From an uncultured Campylobacter sp. (GTDB lineage: Bacteria > Campylobacterota > Campylobacteria > Campylobacterales > Campylobacteraceae), in contig NZ_CALKTC010000034.1 of NCBI RefSeq assembly GCF_937996225.1, positions 1 through 45,471 on the forward strand: a DNA stretch of 45,471 nucleotides, read 5' to 3'. Made by a program: the position numbers and the translations under genes. Shown here piece by piece: positions 34,247 through 43,635 of the stretch (position 1 is its first letter; every line of letters starts with the position of its first letter). Under the pieces are notes generated by a model, which was not told the DNA's origin, searched no databases, and saw nothing but the letters and a program-made list of their open reading frames with translations.

Positions 34247-37206
34247 TGCAAGCCGAGGTTTACGAATACTTTTTGCAAAACCAAAAAGAACTTTTGATCT
34301 GCGAGGATGAAAAGGAAGCCGCGGCGTGCGAACAGGTGCTAAAATTTATGGGCTACGCGACCTTTTGCCTGCCAGATTTTAGAGCGAGCTTTGGCGAGGA
34401 TCTGCGTAGCTACATGGGTGAGCTAGCAGGTATCAGCACCGCTCTTAGCGCGTTTTACAAAGCAAGCGGCAAAAAAATTTTAATCTCGCCCGTCCGCACG
34501 ATCCTAAATAAACTCCCCGCCGCAAGCCATCTGCGCCCGCTAAATTTAAAATTTGGCGAAGAGTTAAACTTAAGCGAGCTGAAAGAGGAAATTTTGCGCC
34601 TAGGATACGACGTGTGCGACATCGTCGAAAGCATGGGCGAGGTTAGCTTCCGTGGCGAGATCATCGATATTTTTTCGGTAGGCAGCGAAAGCGCGGTTAG
34701 AATTCTACTCGACGGCGAGACGGTCGAGAGCATCAGGCGATTTGACGTCGCTACGCAAAAAAGCGAAAAAGATGAACTTGCGCAAGCAGAGATAGCGCCG
34801 TTTTTGGCAAATTTAAGCGAGGACGAGTTTGAGAGCGTGAGCGAAAAGATATCGCGCGCGGATAGCGACGCGTTAGCGCGCGATCTGGGCTCGCTCGGGT
34901 TTTGGTTCATCGAGGGCTTCGTAGATTACACAGAGGCGTTTGATTGCGTCTTGCTGCACGAGATCAAAAAGGATGAAATTTTTTCCGAGCGCAATTTGGA
35001 TTTTTTAGACGCGATCGAGGTGCTGCCCGCGGCGCGTAAATTTAAAGACCTTGCCGTGACGCCGTCGCAGGAATTTTTTGAATTCCACCGCAGCGAGGCT
35101 ATCACGCTGATTGCGCGAAACGACGCGCTGCTCGCGCCGTTTGATCTTGGCGGATTTAGCAATATCGAAATTTTACGCGAGGATTTCGTCGTAAATTTAA
35201 TAAGCGCCGAGCGGATCATCCTTTCGCTAAACAAAGCGGCGCCTAAAAAGCGCGTAAGAAGATCGAGCCTAGCTCTGGATGAGCTAAACGTGGGCGATTT
35301 TGTCGTGCACGAAGATCACGGTATCGCTAAATTTAACGGGCTTGAGCTCATCGAGGTGATGGGACGCAGCAAGGAGTTCGTGTCCCTACTCTACGAGGGC
35401 GGCGACAAGCTGCTGCTGCCGGTAGAGTATCTAAATAAGATCGATCGTTACGTCGCAAGCGGCGGCGCGGTGAGCTTGGATCATCTGGGCAGGGCGAGCT
35501 TTTCAAAAATTAAAGAGCGAGTGCGCGAAAAGCTCTTTGCGATCGCTTCAAAGATCATCGCGCTGGCGGCAAAGCGCGAGCTGGTGCGAGGGCTCGTCAT
35601 CAAAAACGAAAGCGCGGATTATGCGAAATTTCTAAGCGCAAGCGGCTTTAGCTATACGAGCGATCAGCAAAAGGCGGTGAGCGCGATTTTGGCGGATCTG
35701 CAAAGTGGCAAGGTAATGGACCGCCTGCTTAGCGGCGACGTGGGCTTTGGAAAGACCGAGGTTGCGATGAATGCGATTTTTGCCTGCATCCGCAGCGGCC
35801 ATTCGGTGCTGTTTTTCGTGCCTACGACGCTGCTTAGCTCTCAGCATTACGCTACGCTTAGCGAGCGCTTTAGGGAGTTTGAAATTCCCGTTTTCAAGCT
35901 CGATCGCTTCAGTAGCACGAGGCAAAAGAGCGAGATTACAAAGCGCCTACAAAGCGGAGAGGCGATCGTCGTGGTCGGCACGCACTCACTTTTAAATTTA
36001 AACCCCGCAAATTTAGGGCTTATAATCATCGATGAGGAGCATAAATTCGGCGTTAAGCAAAAGGAGCGGCTCAAAGAGAAAAGCGCCGCCTCGCACCTAC
36101 TTAGTATGTCCGCTACGCCGATACCGCGCAGTCTAAATATGGCGCTAAGCTCGATTAAAAGCTACTCCACGCTGCTTAGCCCGCCGCAGGATCGCCTGGA
36201 TGTGCGTACCTTCGTCAAGCAGTGGGACGAAAAGATCGTAAAAGAGGCGATCTCGCGCGAGCTGCGACGCGGCGGGCAGATCTTTTACGTCCACAACCAC
36301 ATCGCGACGATGCAAAGCGCCAAAAAGAAGCTGCTTGAAATTTTGCCGAGCCTTAAAATTCTAATTTTACACTCCAAGATTGACGCTAAAACTACGGAGG
36401 ATGAAATTTTAAAATTTGTGGCGGGCGGATACGATCTTCTGCTTTGTACCAGCATCGTAGAAAGCGGCATTCATATGCCGCGCGTAAATACGATCATCGT
36501 CGAAAACGCTGATAAATTCGGTATCGCCGATCTGCATCAGCTGCGCGGCCGCGTCGGGCGCAGCAACAAACAGGGCTTTTGCTACTTTTTGATCGAGGAT
36601 AAAACCGCTCTTACGCAGGACGCGCTAAAGCGGCTCGTAGCGCTTGAGAGCAACTCGTTTTTGGGTAGCGGCTCGGTACTGGCGTATCACGATCTTGAAA
36701 TTCGCGGCGGCGGAAACCTGCTCGGAGAGGCGCAGAGCGGGCATATCGAAGCGATCGGCTACTCGCTTTATCTAAAGATGCTCGAAGAAGAAATCGGCAA
36801 GCTGCTAAACAGAAAGAGCGCTGCTGCAAGCGTGGAGCTCAAAATTTCGGTAAACGCCTTTTTGAACTCGGAATTTATCAGAGAGGATCGCCTGCGCCTG
36901 GATCTTTACAGGCGGCTTAGCAAGTGCGCCGAGGCGAGCGAAGTGCTTGAAATTTCCGGCGAGATCGAGGATCGTTTCGGGCGCGCGGATGTTTATACCA
37001 AGCAATTCATCGACGTGATGATGATTAAGGTTTTGGCCACGAAGCTTGGCTTGCGCATGATTTCGAGCATGGACGAAAATATCTTGATCACTCTTGCAAA
37101 CGGCGATAAGGTGCGATTAAAGGCGCAGACGTGCGATGATGACGACGTGATAAGCGAAATTTTAATCTATCTGCGAAGGGAGCTAAGAAATGCGAACTTG
37201 CGATGA
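34246..37206 (+). CDS. mfd: Transcription-repair coupling factor Mfd
   Basis: The 986-residue Mfd removes RNA polymerase stalled at DNA lesions and recruits UvrA. Domains: UvrB-like N-terminal region (about 1-330), RNAP-interaction domain starting ELNVGDFVVHEDHGIAKF (about 344), helicase core with Walker A SGDVGFGKTE (about 498), DEEH box (about 592), SATPIPRSL, the TRG motif region GRVGRSNKQGFCYF, and a C-terminal TRCF domain. It is shorter than E. coli Mfd (1148), as usual in this class. It overlaps the DUF815 gene by 17 bp. Confidence 0.94.
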   Translation: MQAEVYEYFLQNQKELLICEDEKEAAACEQVLKFMGYATFCLPDFRASFGEDLRSYMGELAGISTALSAFYKASGKKILISPVRTILNKLPAASHLRPLNLKFGEELNLSELKEEILRLGYDVCDIVESMGEVSFRGEIIDIFSVGSESAVRILLDGETVESIRRFDVATQKSEKDELAQAEIAPFLANLSEDEFESVSEKISRADSDALARDLGSLGFWFIEGFVDYTEAFDCVLLHEIKKDEIFSERNLDFLDAIEVLPAARKFKDLAVTPSQEFFEFHRSEAITLIARNDALLAPFDLGGFSNIEILREDFVVNLISAERIILSLNKAAPKKRVRRSSLALDELNVGDFVVHEDHGIAKFNGLELIEVMGRSKEFVSLLYEGGDKLLLPVEYLNKIDRYVASGGAVSLDHLGRASFSKIKERVREKLFAIASKIIALAAKRELVRGLVIKNESADYAKFLSASGFSYTSDQQKAVSAILADLQSGKVMDRLLSGDVGFGKTEVAMNAIFACIRSGHSVLFFVPTTLLSSQHYATLSERFREFEIPVFKLDRFSSTRQKSEITKRLQSGEAIVVVGTHSLLNLNPANLGLIIIDEEHKFGVKQKERLKEKSAASHLLSMSATPIPRSLNMALSSIKSYSTLLSPPQDRLDVRTFVKQWDEKIVKEAISRELRRGGQIFYVHNHIATMQSAKKKLLEILPSLKILILHSKIDAKTTEDEILKFVAGGYDLLLCTSIVESGIHMPRVNTIIVENADKFGIADLHQLRGRVGRSNKQGFCYFLIEDKTALTQDALKRLVALESNSFLGSGSVLAYHDLEIRGGGNLLGEAQSGHIEAIGYSLYLKMLEEEIGKLLNRKSAAASVELKISVNAFLNSEFIREDRLRLDLYRRLSKCAEASEVLEISGEIEDRFGRADVYTKQFIDVMMIKVLATKLGLRMISSMDENILITLANGDKVRLKAQTCDDDDVISEILIYLRRELRNANLR

Positions 37207-38173
37207 AAATATCAAAAAAAGCGCGAGCAAAAGTAGAAGTGAAGGGCTAAATTTAGACTCGGCAAGCGGTTTAAATTTAGCGCCGCAAGCCGTTCTAAAA
37301 AACGCGCAGAGCAGCGTCGGCGAACAAATTTATTTCAGCGATTTTAGCGCGATTGATTGGCGCACGGTACAGGTCGCCGTCTTTCGCGCGAGCAAAAAGG
37401 CGCTAAAGATCGTCCGAGACATCGATTTTACCGATCTTGACGCGCTTGTGGGGCTAGAGAGCCAAAAATCGGCTCTTATAAAAAACACGGACGCCTTCCT
37501 GCGCGGCGCAAGCGCCAACCACGCGCTTTTGTGGGGCGAGAGCGGTTGCGGCAAATCAAGCCTTGCGAAGGCGGTTTTTTCTAAATTTATCCCGCAAGGC
37601 CTTAAGATCATCGAGATCGGTAGAGACGATCTGAGTTATCTCGCGGATATAATCGACGCGATCCGCGAAACGAACTTTAAATTTATCATTTTTTGCGACG
37701 ATTTGAGCTTTGAGCTCGGCGAGAGCGGCTACAAGCACCTTAAGCCGCTGCTAGAAGGATCCTTAGAGCGCGCGCCGCGCAACGTGCTGATGTATGCGAC
37801 GTCCAACCGCCGCCACATCGTAGGCGAATGCGCAAGCGATAACGACGCCGCGCAGATAAGCCGCGGCGAGCTGCACCTAAGCGATGCGGCGAACGAGCGA
37901 ATCAGCCTTAGCGAGCGCTTTGGGTTGCAGCTAAGCTTTTACGGCGGGAGCATGCGGGAGTATTTAGGGATAGTAGATGCCTATTTTGCGGCTGCGCAAG
38001 GCATGAGCGCGGCGGAATTTCGCCTGAGCTTTGCTGCAAATTTAGACGCGCTGCACGCAAAGGCGAGGGAGTTTGCGATGCTTCGCGCAAGCCGCAGCGG
38101 CCGCGCGGCAAAGCAGTTTTTCTTGAGCTTTGGCGAGGAATTTTTTGCAAATTTAAAGGGCGGCGGCAGATGA
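37190..38173 (+). CDS. DUF815-family AAA+ ATPase
   Basis: The 327-residue protein has Walker A LLWGESGCGKSSLAKA (about 122-137), a Walker B-like FIIFCDDLSFE, and the family's typical ending of this block, LMYATSNRRHIV (sensor). The first ~35 residues (LNLDSASGLNLA) are low-complexity and carry RAATTY motifs. The role of DUF815 proteins is not established. The start has GGGAG seven to eight bases upstream inside mfd. The stop TGA shares bases with the next short frame's ATG. Confidence 0.85.
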   Translation: MRTCDENIKKSASKSRSEGLNLDSASGLNLAPQAVLKNAQSSVGEQIYFSDFSAIDWRTVQVAVFRASKKALKIVRDIDFTDLDALVGLESQKSALIKNTDAFLRGASANHALLWGESGCGKSSLAKAVFSKFIPQGLKIIEIGRDDLSYLADIIDAIRETNFKFIIFCDDLSFELGESGYKHLKPLLEGSLERAPRNVLMYATSNRRHIVGECASDNDAAQISRGELHLSDAANERISLSERFGLQLSFYGGSMREYLGIVDAYFAAAQGMSAAEFRLSFAANLDALHAKAREFAMLRASRSGRAAKQFFLSFGEEFFANLKGGGR

Positions 38174-38292
38174 ATACGGCGCGCGAATTTAAACTTGGCG
38201 TAAAATTTATCGCCGTGCTAGAGCTTACGCAAAAAATCGCCGCCGCGCGAAATTTTAGAAACGATGCCAGGAATTTCGGAGGCGCGAAATGA
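38170..38292 (+). CDS. Forty-codon ORF coupled at both ends by ATGA overlaps
   Basis: ATG 38170 overlaps the DUF815 stop (ATGA). The frame runs 40 codons (begins MNTAREFKLGVKF, ends NFGGAK), and its TGA overlaps the ATG of the glycosylase gene (again ATGA). No family is recognised. It is basic and would be 4-5 kDa. It contains four RAATTY motifs. It may be a small protein or only a translational bridge that lets ribosomes reach the next gene. Confidence 0.4.
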   Translation: MNTAREFKLGVKFIAVLELTQKIAAARNFRNDARNFGGAK

Positions 38293-38987
38293 GCGCGACC
38301 GAGCTTTTTATCGCGCTTTTTCGCGCCGTGAAAATCAAGGATTTGCGCTGGTGGCCCGCATTTGGAAGCTTTGAGGTGGTCGTGGGGGCGATTTTGATCC
38401 AAAATACAGCGTGGCGCAATGCCGATGCAGCATTGCAAAACTTGCGTAGCAAGGGGCTTTTGAGCCTAGAAAGCATCGCCGGGCTAGAGGAAGCGGAGCT
38501 TGCGCAGATCATCAAAGTAAGCGGATTTTATAATCAAAAAGCTAGGCGCCTAAGCTTGCTTTGCAAAGCGATAATCGCGGATTTTGGGGATTTTGAGAGC
38601 TTTAAATCAGGCGTTAGCCGCGAGTGGCTGCTAGCGCGCAAAGGGATCGGCGCGGAGAGCTGCGATGCGATCTTGTGCTACGCGTGCGAGCGTGCGGTGA
38701 TGGTTGCGGATAGCTATTCGGCGCGGCTGCTTGAGGCTTTAGGCTATGAGTTTGAAAGCTACGACGAGCTTAGCGCGTGGCTCGGCGAGCTGGAATTTGA
38801 GCGGATCTATGAGCTTGTAAATTCTGCTAATCTTCCCTGCGATGCGGCGGCAAAAGCAGATAAGCTGGAGAACGAAAACGGCGCATATGCACTATTTCAT
38901 GGACTCATCGTGGAATTTTGCAAAGCGCATTTGAAAGGTAAAATTTTTGATGATTTTGCGATAGAATTTTTTGATAATTTAAAATAA
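38289..38987 (+). CDS. MagIII-like 3-methyladenine DNA glycosylase (endonuclease III superfamily)
   Basis: The 232-residue HhH-GPD protein has VGAILIQNTAWRNADAAL, the helix-hairpin-helix LLARKGIGAESCDAILCYA (about 118-136), and the catalytic Asp in MVADSYSARLL (about 141). The four-cysteine iron-sulfur cluster motif of Nth/MutY is absent from the C-terminus, which points to the H. pylori MagIII type, an enzyme that removes 3-methyladenine. The Shine-Dalgarno GGAGG lies seven bases before ATG 38289. It is the last gene of the long plus-strand run. Confidence 0.8.
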   Translation: MSATELFIALFRAVKIKDLRWWPAFGSFEVVVGAILIQNTAWRNADAALQNLRSKGLLSLESIAGLEEAELAQIIKVSGFYNQKARRLSLLCKAIIADFGDFESFKSGVSREWLLARKGIGAESCDAILCYACERAVMVADSYSARLLEALGYEFESYDELSAWLGELEFERIYELVNSANLPCDAAAKADKLENENGAYALFHGLIVEFCKAHLKGKIFDDFAIEFFDNLK

Positions 38988-39137
38988 ATCTTAGTCATCT
39001 TTGAAGGAAAGAACATTCTATACCATCCAAGTAACGACAAATAGGTGAATTTATGTATTGTTAAGCGCCGATATAGCAAAATTTAATTAAAATTACGGTG
39101 ATAAATTTGGTTAAAAAACCGATATTTAGGGGAATTT

Positions 39138-40274
39138 ATGACGAAAAGAAAAATTTTGATAGTATTTGGAACGCGCCCGGAAGCCATTAAGATGGCTCTG
39201 TTGATAAAGGAATTTCAAAAGTACGCGGAATTTGAAGTGAAGGTTTGCGTTACGGCGCAGCACAGACAGATGCTCGATCAGGTGCTTGAATTTTTTGAGA
39301 TCAAGCCTGATTTTGATCTAAATTTAATGAAGCAAGGGCAGGATCTGTACGATATTACGTCGGGTGTTTTGCTTGGTATGCGCGATGTATTTAGCGAATA
39401 TACCCCAGACATCGTGTTTGTGCATGGAGATACTACTACTACTTATGCCGTTTCTTTAGCGGCGTATTATCAAAAGATCGACGTGGCACATGTCGAAGCT
39501 GGACTTAGGACGCATGATATCTATTCGCCGTTTCCTGAAGAGATAAATAGGCAGATGACGGGGCTCATCGCTAAATATCACTTCGCGCCGACTGCCGACG
39601 CAAGAGATAATCTATTAAAAGAAGGCAAAGATTCAAAAAATATAATCGTTAGCGGCAACACCGTCATAGACGCACTTTTGTGGACGATAGATAAAATCGA
39701 AAACAACGAGCTGCTAAAAAATAAAATTTTATCCTTTATAAATTCCAAATATAAGTTTAGTGATAGAAAATTTATTCTCGTTACAGGACACAGACGAGAG
39801 AATTTCGGAGAAGGCTTTGTTAATATTTGTGAGGCTTTACGTGAAATAGCGCTAAAAAATGAAAATATCGACATTGTTTATCCTGTGCATCTAAATCCAA
39901 ATGTAAGAAAGCCTGTGGGAGAAATTTTATCGGGCATTTCGAATATATTTTTAATCGATCCGCTAGAGTATGATAGTTTTGTCTATCTTATGAGCAAGTC
40001 ATATATGATAGTAACAGATAGCGGCGGCATCCAGGAGGAGGCGCCGAGCCTATGCAAGCCCGTTTTAGTTATCAGAGAAACTACCGAAAGACCTGAGGGG
40101 ATAAGGGCAGGATGCGTTAAGCTTATCGGCACCAAGCGCGAAAATATCATAAAAGAGGTGCAAAAATTATTAAATTTAAAAGATGAATATGATAAAATGA
40201 GTAAAAGTGTAAGTCCGTATGGCGACGGTAAAGCTTGTAAAAAAATACTGGAATTTTTAAAAGGAATATTATGA
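39138..40274 (+). CDS. wecB: UDP-N-acetylglucosamine 2-epimerase (non-hydrolysing)
   Basis: The 378-residue epimerase interconverts UDP-GlcNAc and UDP-ManNAc in the cytoplasm. Motifs are VFGTRPEAIKMA near 8-19, VHGDTTTTYAVSLAA near 95-109, EAGLRTHDIYSPFPEEINRQ near 119-138, and TDSGGIQEEAP near 293-303. Length is normal. It overlaps wecC by 4 bp (ATGA). A 150-bp AT-rich gap upstream probably holds the promoter of this new operon; AGGGGA precedes the ATG. Confidence 0.94.
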   Translation: MTKRKILIVFGTRPEAIKMALLIKEFQKYAEFEVKVCVTAQHRQMLDQVLEFFEIKPDFDLNLMKQGQDLYDITSGVLLGMRDVFSEYTPDIVFVHGDTTTTYAVSLAAYYQKIDVAHVEAGLRTHDIYSPFPEEINRQMTGLIAKYHFAPTADARDNLLKEGKDSKNIIVSGNTVIDALLWTIDKIENNELLKNKILSFINSKYKFSDRKFILVTGHRRENFGEGFVNICEALREIALKNENIDIVYPVHLNPNVRKPVGEILSGISNIFLIDPLEYDSFVYLMSKSYMIVTDSGGIQEEAPSLCKPVLVIRETTERPEGIRAGCVKLIGTKRENIIKEVQKLLNLKDEYDKMSKSVSPYGDGKACKKILEFLKGIL

Positions 40275-41470
40275 AAAAAGTTTGCATCTTAGGTCTTGGG
40301 TATATAGGGTTGCCGACGGCGGCGCTTTTGGCAAATAGGGGCTATAAAATCCACGGCGTTGATGTAGTGCAAAGCGTCGTAGATACGATCAATGAGGGCA
40401 AAATTCATATCGTCGAGCCGGAACTTGATGTATTTGTTAAAAAAGCAGTGCAGAGCGGAAATTTAAAAGCAGACGTTAAGCCTGATTTTGCAGACGTTTT
40501 TATCATAGCTGTTCCGACGCCGTTTCGAGACGGATACGTGCCAAATATCGATTATGTCATAAGTGCGGCAAAATCTATAATACCATACGTAAAAGACGAT
40601 AATATGGTCGTTTTAGAATCTACTTCGCCGGTAGGTACTACCGAAAAGATAGGTGAAATTTTAAAAAATGGCGGTGTTGATATTTCTAAAATTTATATCG
40701 CTCATTGCCCTGAGAGAGTTTTGCCCGGTAAAATTTTGAAAGAACTCACCCAAAACGATAGGATCGTGGGCGGAACTGCAAAAATTGCTACTAAAAAAAT
40801 AGCAGAATTTTACACAGAATTCGTAGAAGGCGAAGTTTTACAGACTGACTCAAAAACTGCAGAGATGTCAAAGCTTACAGAGAATTCTTTCCGCGACGTA
40901 AACATAGCCTTTGCAAACGAACTTAGCATTTTATGCGATAAATTCGGCATTAACGTCTGGGAGCTTATCTCGCTAGCAAACCGTCATCCGCGAGTTAATA
41001 TTTTAAGTCCGGGCTGCGGTGTAGGTGGGCACTGCATAGCGGTCGATCCGTGGTTTATCGTCCATGCGGGCGGCTACGAAGCGAGGCTGATCAAATCCGC
41101 AAGAGAGGTCAATGATCACAAAGCCGAGTGGTGTATTGAAAAAATCAAAAACGCCGCTTTGAAATTTGAGCTGCAAAACGGCAGAAAGCCAAAAGTAGCG
41201 TGCATGGGGCTTACTTTTAAGCCCGACATCGACGATTTGCGGGAGTCGCCTGCGCTAAATATAACCAGACGCCTGATCGCAGACGGCGTCGATGTGATCG
41301 CTGTAGAGCCTAATATCAAGGCTCACAAAGATTTTGAGATAGTGGATTATAAAAAGGCTATTGAAATTTCGGATATTATCGTATTTTTAGTCGGGCATAA
41401 GGAATTTAAAGGGCTGAAAATAGAAAAAGAAGTTTTGGATTTTTGCGGCGTGCGAAATACTAATATTTAA
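40271..41470 (+). CDS. wecC: UDP-N-acetyl-D-mannosamine dehydrogenase
   Basis: The 399-residue NAD-dependent enzyme oxidises UDP-ManNAc to UDP-ManNAcA. It has the Rossmann motif LGLGYIGLPTAALLA near 6-20, ESTSPVGTTEKI, and the catalytic Cys in LSPGCGVGGHCIAVDPWF near 250-265, followed by FKPDIDDLRESP in the UDP-binding domain. Paired with wecB, it indicates that ManNAcA, or a derivative, is part of a surface glycan here. Confidence 0.93.
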   Translation: MKKVCILGLGYIGLPTAALLANRGYKIHGVDVVQSVVDTINEGKIHIVEPELDVFVKKAVQSGNLKADVKPDFADVFIIAVPTPFRDGYVPNIDYVISAAKSIIPYVKDDNMVVLESTSPVGTTEKIGEILKNGGVDISKIYIAHCPERVLPGKILKELTQNDRIVGGTAKIATKKIAEFYTEFVEGEVLQTDSKTAEMSKLTENSFRDVNIAFANELSILCDKFGINVWELISLANRHPRVNILSPGCGVGGHCIAVDPWFIVHAGGYEARLIKSAREVNDHKAEWCIEKIKNAALKFELQNGRKPKVACMGLTFKPDIDDLRESPALNITRRLIADGVDVIAVEPNIKAHKDFEIVDYKKAIEISDIIVFLVGHKEFKGLKIEKEVLDFCGVRNTNI

Positions 41471-41490
41471 TATTTTTCAAGGTATGGTTA

Positions 41491-43620
41491 ATGATACAAG
41501 CAATAGTTAAAAAAGGTAAGGTTTTGGCAGAGCAGATCCCTGCTCCAAGCGTTTCAAAGGGATGCGTTCTTATAAAAGTAGTAAATAGCTGCATATCGGC
41601 GGGCACCGAGATAAGCGGCGTATCAAATAGTGGAAAGAGCCTGATCAGAAGGGCCTTGGAGCAGCCAGAGAACGTAAAAAAAGTCATCAATATGATAAAA
41701 TCAGACGGCATCGCAAACGCCTATGCTAAGGTAAAGGGCAAGCTTGATAGCGGAAGCCCGACCGGCTATTCGCTTAGCGGCGTCGTCATAGCGGTCGGAG
41801 AGGGCGTTTCAAATTTTGAAATTGGAGAGCGCGTCGCCGCAGCTGGTGCAGGGCTTGCAAACCACGCAGAATACGTAGACGTGCCTAAAAATTTAGTTAT
41901 GAAAATGCCGCAGGATATGGACTTTGAGCGGGCTTGCACCGTGACGCTCGGCGGCATAGCGATGCAGGGCGTTAGGCGGATTGATCTAAGGCTGGGTGAG
42001 ACCTGCGTAGTCGTGGGAGCTGGGATCTTAGGGCTTCTTGCGGTGCAGATGCTTAAAATTTCAGGCGTGAGGGTTGCGGTTAGCGATTTTGACGATAGGC
42101 GCTTGCAGATAGCTAAAGAGTGCGGCGCCGAGCTTGTTATAAACCCGTCAAGAGACGATTTGCTGGATGTCGTTTCATCTTGGAGCGGCGGATACGGCGC
42201 TGATGGAGTGCTATTTACCGCTGCTACGAGCAGTAGCGAGCCGCTGTCGCAAAGCTTTCAGATGTGCAAGAAAAAGGGCAGAGTGGTGCTTGTAGGCGTT
42301 GCCGGCATGCAGATCAATAGAGAGGATATGTATAAAAAGGAGCTTGATTTCCTCATCTCCACATCCTATGGCCCCGGTCGCTACGACAAGAGCTACGAAG
42401 AGCAGGGGCTCGATTATCCGTTTAGCTATGTAAGATGGACTGAAAATCGAAATATGAGCGAGTATCTAAGGCTGGTAAATGAAAATTTGATAAAGCTGGA
42501 TAAGCTCATAGACGCAAAATACCCTATCGAGCAGGTAACGGAGGCGTTTGAGTCGCTACAGACTTCGCAGAATAAGCCGCTTATGGTTTTACTTTACTAC
42601 GGCGAGGCAAATTTAACCGAGCTTGATAGCTATTTAAATCACGATAAAAAAATCATCATAAGCTCTGCGCCAGTAAACAGGGATGTGATAAACGTCGCAT
42701 TCGTCGGAGTCGGCGGATTTGCCACCGGTATGCACCTGCCTAATATCTCAAAGCTTACGGATAAATATAAAATTTACGCGATCATGAACCGAAGCGGACA
42801 TAAAGCAAAGGCGGTGGCGCAGCAATATGGAGCGAATTACGCTACTTCAAATTTAGACGATATTTTAAATGATAAACATGTCGATCTTGTGATCATCTCC
42901 ACAAGGCACGATAGCCATGCGGAGCTTACTTTAAAGGCGCTTGAAGCGGGCAAAAACGTATTTGTAGAAAAGCCGCTTGCGACAAACAAAGAGGAGCTTG
43001 AAAAGATAAAGAAATTTTACGAAGGGGGAGGCGACAAGCCCCTTTTATTCGTGGGATTTAACAGGCGATTTAGCGCCTATGCGCAGGAGATAAAAAAGCA
43101 CACGAGCGCTAGAATAAATCCGATGATAATCAGATATAGAATGAACGCGGGCTACATACCGATGGATCATTGGGTGCATGAAAACGGCGGCAGAATGGTA
43201 GGCGAAGCATGCCACATAATAGATTTGATGACGGCGCTAACGGGCAGCGAGATACAGAGCGTATTTTCGCAGGCTATCACGCCGAGCAATGAAAAATATA
43301 GCTCCGAGGATAACAAATCCATCGTCTTAAAATACAAAGACGGTTCGGTGGCAAATATCGAGTATTTCGCAAACGGCAGCAAGGAGCTAAGTAAGGAGTT
43401 TATGGAGATTCACTTTGACGGCAAGAGCATCGTTTTGGACGATTATAAAAGCCTAAAAGGATACGGAGTGGGACTGAAAGAAATTTCAACAAACGTGAGT
43501 CAAAAGGGACAGCCAGAAGAGCTTGAGGCACTATTTGAGGCTCTAAAAGGAAGCAAAAAAGGCTGGCCGATAGAGCTTTGGGATATGGTGCAGACGACGG
43601 AGATAAGCTTTATATTGTAA
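41491..43620 (+). CDS. Fused oxidoreductase: zinc-type MDR dehydrogenase plus Gfo/Idh/MocA
   Basis: The 709-residue protein joins two enzymes. Residues about 1-370 form a medium-chain dehydrogenase (GEGVSNFEIGERVAAAG; NAD-binding VVGAGILGLLAVQML near 170-185). The usual zinc-site Cys-His pair near the N-terminus is not obvious. Residues about 395-709 form a Gfo/Idh/MocA oxidoreductase (VAFVGVGGFATGMHL near 402; EKPLA near 491 with the conserved Lys). Fusions of this kind (bi-domain oxidoreductases) occur in polysaccharide clusters, where they probably modify a sugar nucleotide or glycan. The true substrate is unknown. It lies 20 bp after wecC. Confidence 0.85.
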   Translation: MIQAIVKKGKVLAEQIPAPSVSKGCVLIKVVNSCISAGTEISGVSNSGKSLIRRALEQPENVKKVINMIKSDGIANAYAKVKGKLDSGSPTGYSLSGVVIAVGEGVSNFEIGERVAAAGAGLANHAEYVDVPKNLVMKMPQDMDFERACTVTLGGIAMQGVRRIDLRLGETCVVVGAGILGLLAVQMLKISGVRVAVSDFDDRRLQIAKECGAELVINPSRDDLLDVVSSWSGGYGADGVLFTAATSSSEPLSQSFQMCKKKGRVVLVGVAGMQINREDMYKKELDFLISTSYGPGRYDKSYEEQGLDYPFSYVRWTENRNMSEYLRLVNENLIKLDKLIDAKYPIEQVTEAFESLQTSQNKPLMVLLYYGEANLTELDSYLNHDKKIIISSAPVNRDVINVAFVGVGGFATGMHLPNISKLTDKYKIYAIMNRSGHKAKAVAQQYGANYATSNLDDILNDKHVDLVIISTRHDSHAELTLKALEAGKNVFVEKPLATNKEELEKIKKFYEGGGDKPLLFVGFNRRFSAYAQEIKKHTSARINPMIIRYRMNAGYIPMDHWVHENGGRMVGEACHIIDLMTALTGSEIQSVFSQAITPSNEKYSSEDNKSIVLKYKDGSVANIEYFANGSKELSKEFMEIHFDGKSIVLDDYKSLKGYGVGLKEISTNVSQKGQPEELEALFEALKGSKKGWPIELWDMVQTTEISFIL

Positions 43621-43635
43621 ATTCGGATCAAAATA

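Noticed and set aside
38988..39137. Possible RNA gene or riboswitch before wecB
   Set aside because: AT-rich with no stable stem or conserved motif visible; more likely just a promoter region.
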